Source: UBA668 sp049424465 (GTDB lineage Bacteria > Actinomycetota > Acidimicrobiia > Acidimicrobiales > Ilumatobacteraceae). Taken from it: 6,154 nt of DNA. Where the stretch lies: positions 1 through 6,154 of the forward strand of contig JBMSSR010000167.1 in assembly GCA_049424465.1 (NCBI GenBank). The letters are read 5' to 3'. Position numbers and translations under genes: made by a program. Shown in pieces: positions 5,479 to 6,154 of the stretch (its first letter is position 1; each line of letters begins with the position of its first letter). The notes below the pieces were generated by a model. That model worked only from the letters and a program-made list of their open reading frames with translations, was not told where the DNA came from and did no database searches.

Positions 5479-5484
5479 CTCCCT
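5479..5484 (-). promoter_or_regulatory. Ribosome binding site of the secreted-protein gene
   Basis: AGGGAG on the minus strand, 9 nt before the ATG at 5469. It supports that start over the in-frame ones upstream. Confidence 0.6.
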
Positions 5485-5522
5485 GGTGAATTCGCCAAAG
5501 CGTCGGTTTCGCCACTTGCTCC

Positions 5523-5555
5523 CTGCCGGACAGGCGACCGCGATACACCCGGCAG
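5523..5555 (-). promoter_or_regulatory. Inverted repeat in the upstream region of the secreted-protein gene
   Basis: CTGCCGG (5523-5529) and CCGGCAG (5549-5555) form a perfect 7-bp inverted repeat with 19 nt between. It overlaps a weak promoter-like pair on the minus strand: TTGATG (5568-5563), 17 nt, TATCGC (5545-5540). It could be an operator or a leader hairpin. The pair lacks the final T of a -10, so the promoter is doubtful. Confidence 0.3.
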
Positions 5556-5564
5556 TTCTCAGCA

Positions 5565-5975
5565 TCAACTTCGGTCGATACTGGCAGCGTACCAGTCGAA
5601 ACAACCCCCCTGTACCGCGCCCCACGCGACCCAGTGCCAGTCTGCGCGGCTGGCGGGCACCCTGTACGAAATGTCAGTTGCACGGGGCCGCGTCGGTCTG
5701 CTTGCCTGTGCGGACCGCTGCTGTCGCAGCCACGAGTACCACCTGCCCATGAGCCACCACACCGCACCCACGAGCGCCCGCACGACGGCCACCAGTGCCG
5801 TGTCCGCGCGCCCGAACGGTGCCGCTCCGTGGTCCACGGCCACCTCGTGGTCCTGCACCTCGACCTGGTCGGCGACCTCGTCGGCAACCACGGCCTCGGC
5901 CACCGCCACCGCAGGCGGGAAGGGTCGCACCAAGCGCCCGGCCCGACACCTCAGGATCCCCACCCCGTAACACAC
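5565..5975 (-). CDS. Hypothetical small membrane-associated protein, boundaries uncertain
   Basis: An open frame of 136 codons from GTG 5975. I do not recognise it. The central part is acidic and valine-rich (AVAVAEAVVADEVADQVEV), then ADTALVAVVRALVGAVWW forms a likely membrane helix followed by LMGRWYSWLRQQRS. Over 5750-5967 the G+C by codon position in this frame is about 86/48/89 %, the normal actinobacterial profile. The mirror frame on the plus strand gives 48/86/89 %, abnormal, so I call the minus strand. Weak points: no Shine-Dalgarno or leaderless -10 before any start (GTG 5975, 5963 and 5930 are candidates), and the last 40 residues are Trp-rich with poorer third-position bias, so the true end may be earlier or there may be a frameshift. 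It lies upstream of, and in the same orientation as, the secreted-protein gene. It could also be non-coding. Confidence 0.42.
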   Translation of the reverse strand: MCYGVGILRCRAGRLVRPFPPAVAVAEAVVADEVADQVEVQDHEVAVDHGAAPFGRADTALVAVVRALVGAVWWLMGRWYSWLRQQRSAQASRPTRPRATDISYRVPASRADWHWVAWGAVQGGCFDWYAASIDRS

Positions 5976-5990
5976 GCCGGGAACATCCAG

Positions 5991-6031
5991 AGGCCGTCGG
6001 GATCAGCATCCCGGCGGCCTTTCGTGTTTTT
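5991..6031 (+). terminator. Intrinsic terminator or attenuator upstream of the right-edge gene
   Basis: The arms 5991-6003 and 6008-6020 pair over 13 bp with one G-T wobble and a CAGC loop, followed by TTTCGTGTTTTT (T5 at 6027-6031). It is a strong plus-strand rho-independent terminator, yet no convincing plus-strand gene ends before it. It sits 22 nt upstream of the ATG at 6054. A segment at 5975-5982 (CGCCGGGA) is complementary to 6009-6016 in the 3' arm and could act as an antiterminator. Confidence 0.75.
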
Positions 6032-6043
6032 CGGCCCTCTCCC

Positions 6044-6048
6044 AGGAG
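6044..6048 (+). promoter_or_regulatory. Ribosome binding site of the right-edge gene
   Basis: AGGAG, 5 nt before the ATG at 6054. It decides the start, since the frame is also open far upstream through the terminator. Confidence 0.7.
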
Positions 6049-6053
6049 CACCC

Positions 6054-6154
6054 ATGCACACCATCCATCTCCTCACCAGCGGGCTCGTCGACGACGGTGT
6101 CCACGGCGCCGCCGTTCGCACCCCCGTGCCGCGGTGCGCCGACGGCCACGGGAC
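6054..6154 (+). CDS. Start of an unidentified protein, 3' part outside window
   Basis: Thirty-three codons from the ATG at 6054 to the edge, reading MHTIHLLTSGLVDDG, then an Ala/Val/Pro-rich stretch with one Cys (PRCADGHG). G+C by codon position is about 79/52/91 %, typical coding for this genome. A good AGGAG precedes the start by 5 nt. There is no signal peptide and no motif that names a family. The leader holds a strong terminator, so expression may be controlled by early termination. Confidence 0.6.
   Translation, partial: MHTIHLLTSGLVDDGVHGAAVRTPVPRCADGHG

Noticed and set aside
4823..5887. Minus-strand ORF containing a CPVCRRPV zinc-ribbon-like stretch
   Set aside because: The cysteines are encoded inside the terminator stem of the secreted-protein gene and the frame overlaps that gene out of phase.
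5671..5970. 99-codon plus-strand ORF ending just before the 5991-6031 terminator
   Set aside because: Its position before a terminator is tempting, but its G+C by codon position (48/86/89 %) is inverted and the product is Ser/Thr/Ala low complexity without a ribosome binding site.

Overview
The window comes from a high-GC (roughly 70 %) bacterial chromosome with typical actinobacterial coding bias: in the clear genes almost every third codon position is G or C, and GTG starts are common. Protein features (ErpA-type A-type carrier, Mrp with a His-rich head, oligoribonuclease, Tat lipoprotein, actinobacterial-type secreted beta protein) suggest an actinobacterium. A class such as Acidimicrobiia is plausible, but that is inference; there is no rRNA here to prove it.

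Layout from left to right. A fused molybdenum-hydroxylase gene leaves the left edge on the minus strand (1-698). Divergent to it is a Tat/lipobox lipoprotein with a thioredoxin-like domain (755-1702). It converges on an Mrp/ApbC-type Fe-S scaffold ATPase (1718-3028, minus), which diverges from erpA (3117-3437). erpA converges on a Nudix hydrolase (3465-4193, minus), which diverges from orn, oligoribonuclease (4237-4812). Two hairpins fill 4813-4971. Next come a small secreted protein of unknown function (4972-5469, minus) and a poorly defined membrane-protein ORF (5565-5975, minus). Last are a strong intrinsic terminator (5991-6031) and the first 33 codons of a plus-strand gene (6054 to the end).

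The genes are mostly single units in alternating orientation, not an operon. The functional threads are Fe-S metabolism (a 2Fe-2S molybdoenzyme, the Mrp scaffold and the ErpA carrier) and nucleotide turnover (Nudix and Orn). I see no mobile element, CRISPR, tRNA, rRNA or evident defence system.

The most interesting signals are regulatory. Four genes (lipoprotein, mrp, Nudix, orn) lack a Shine-Dalgarno and share the arrangement TAnnnT, exactly 7 nt, then ATG/GTG, which fits leaderless transcripts. The other clear genes have good Shine-Dalgarno sequences. The right-edge gene is preceded by a terminator whose 3' arm can also pair with an upstream segment, as in an attenuator.
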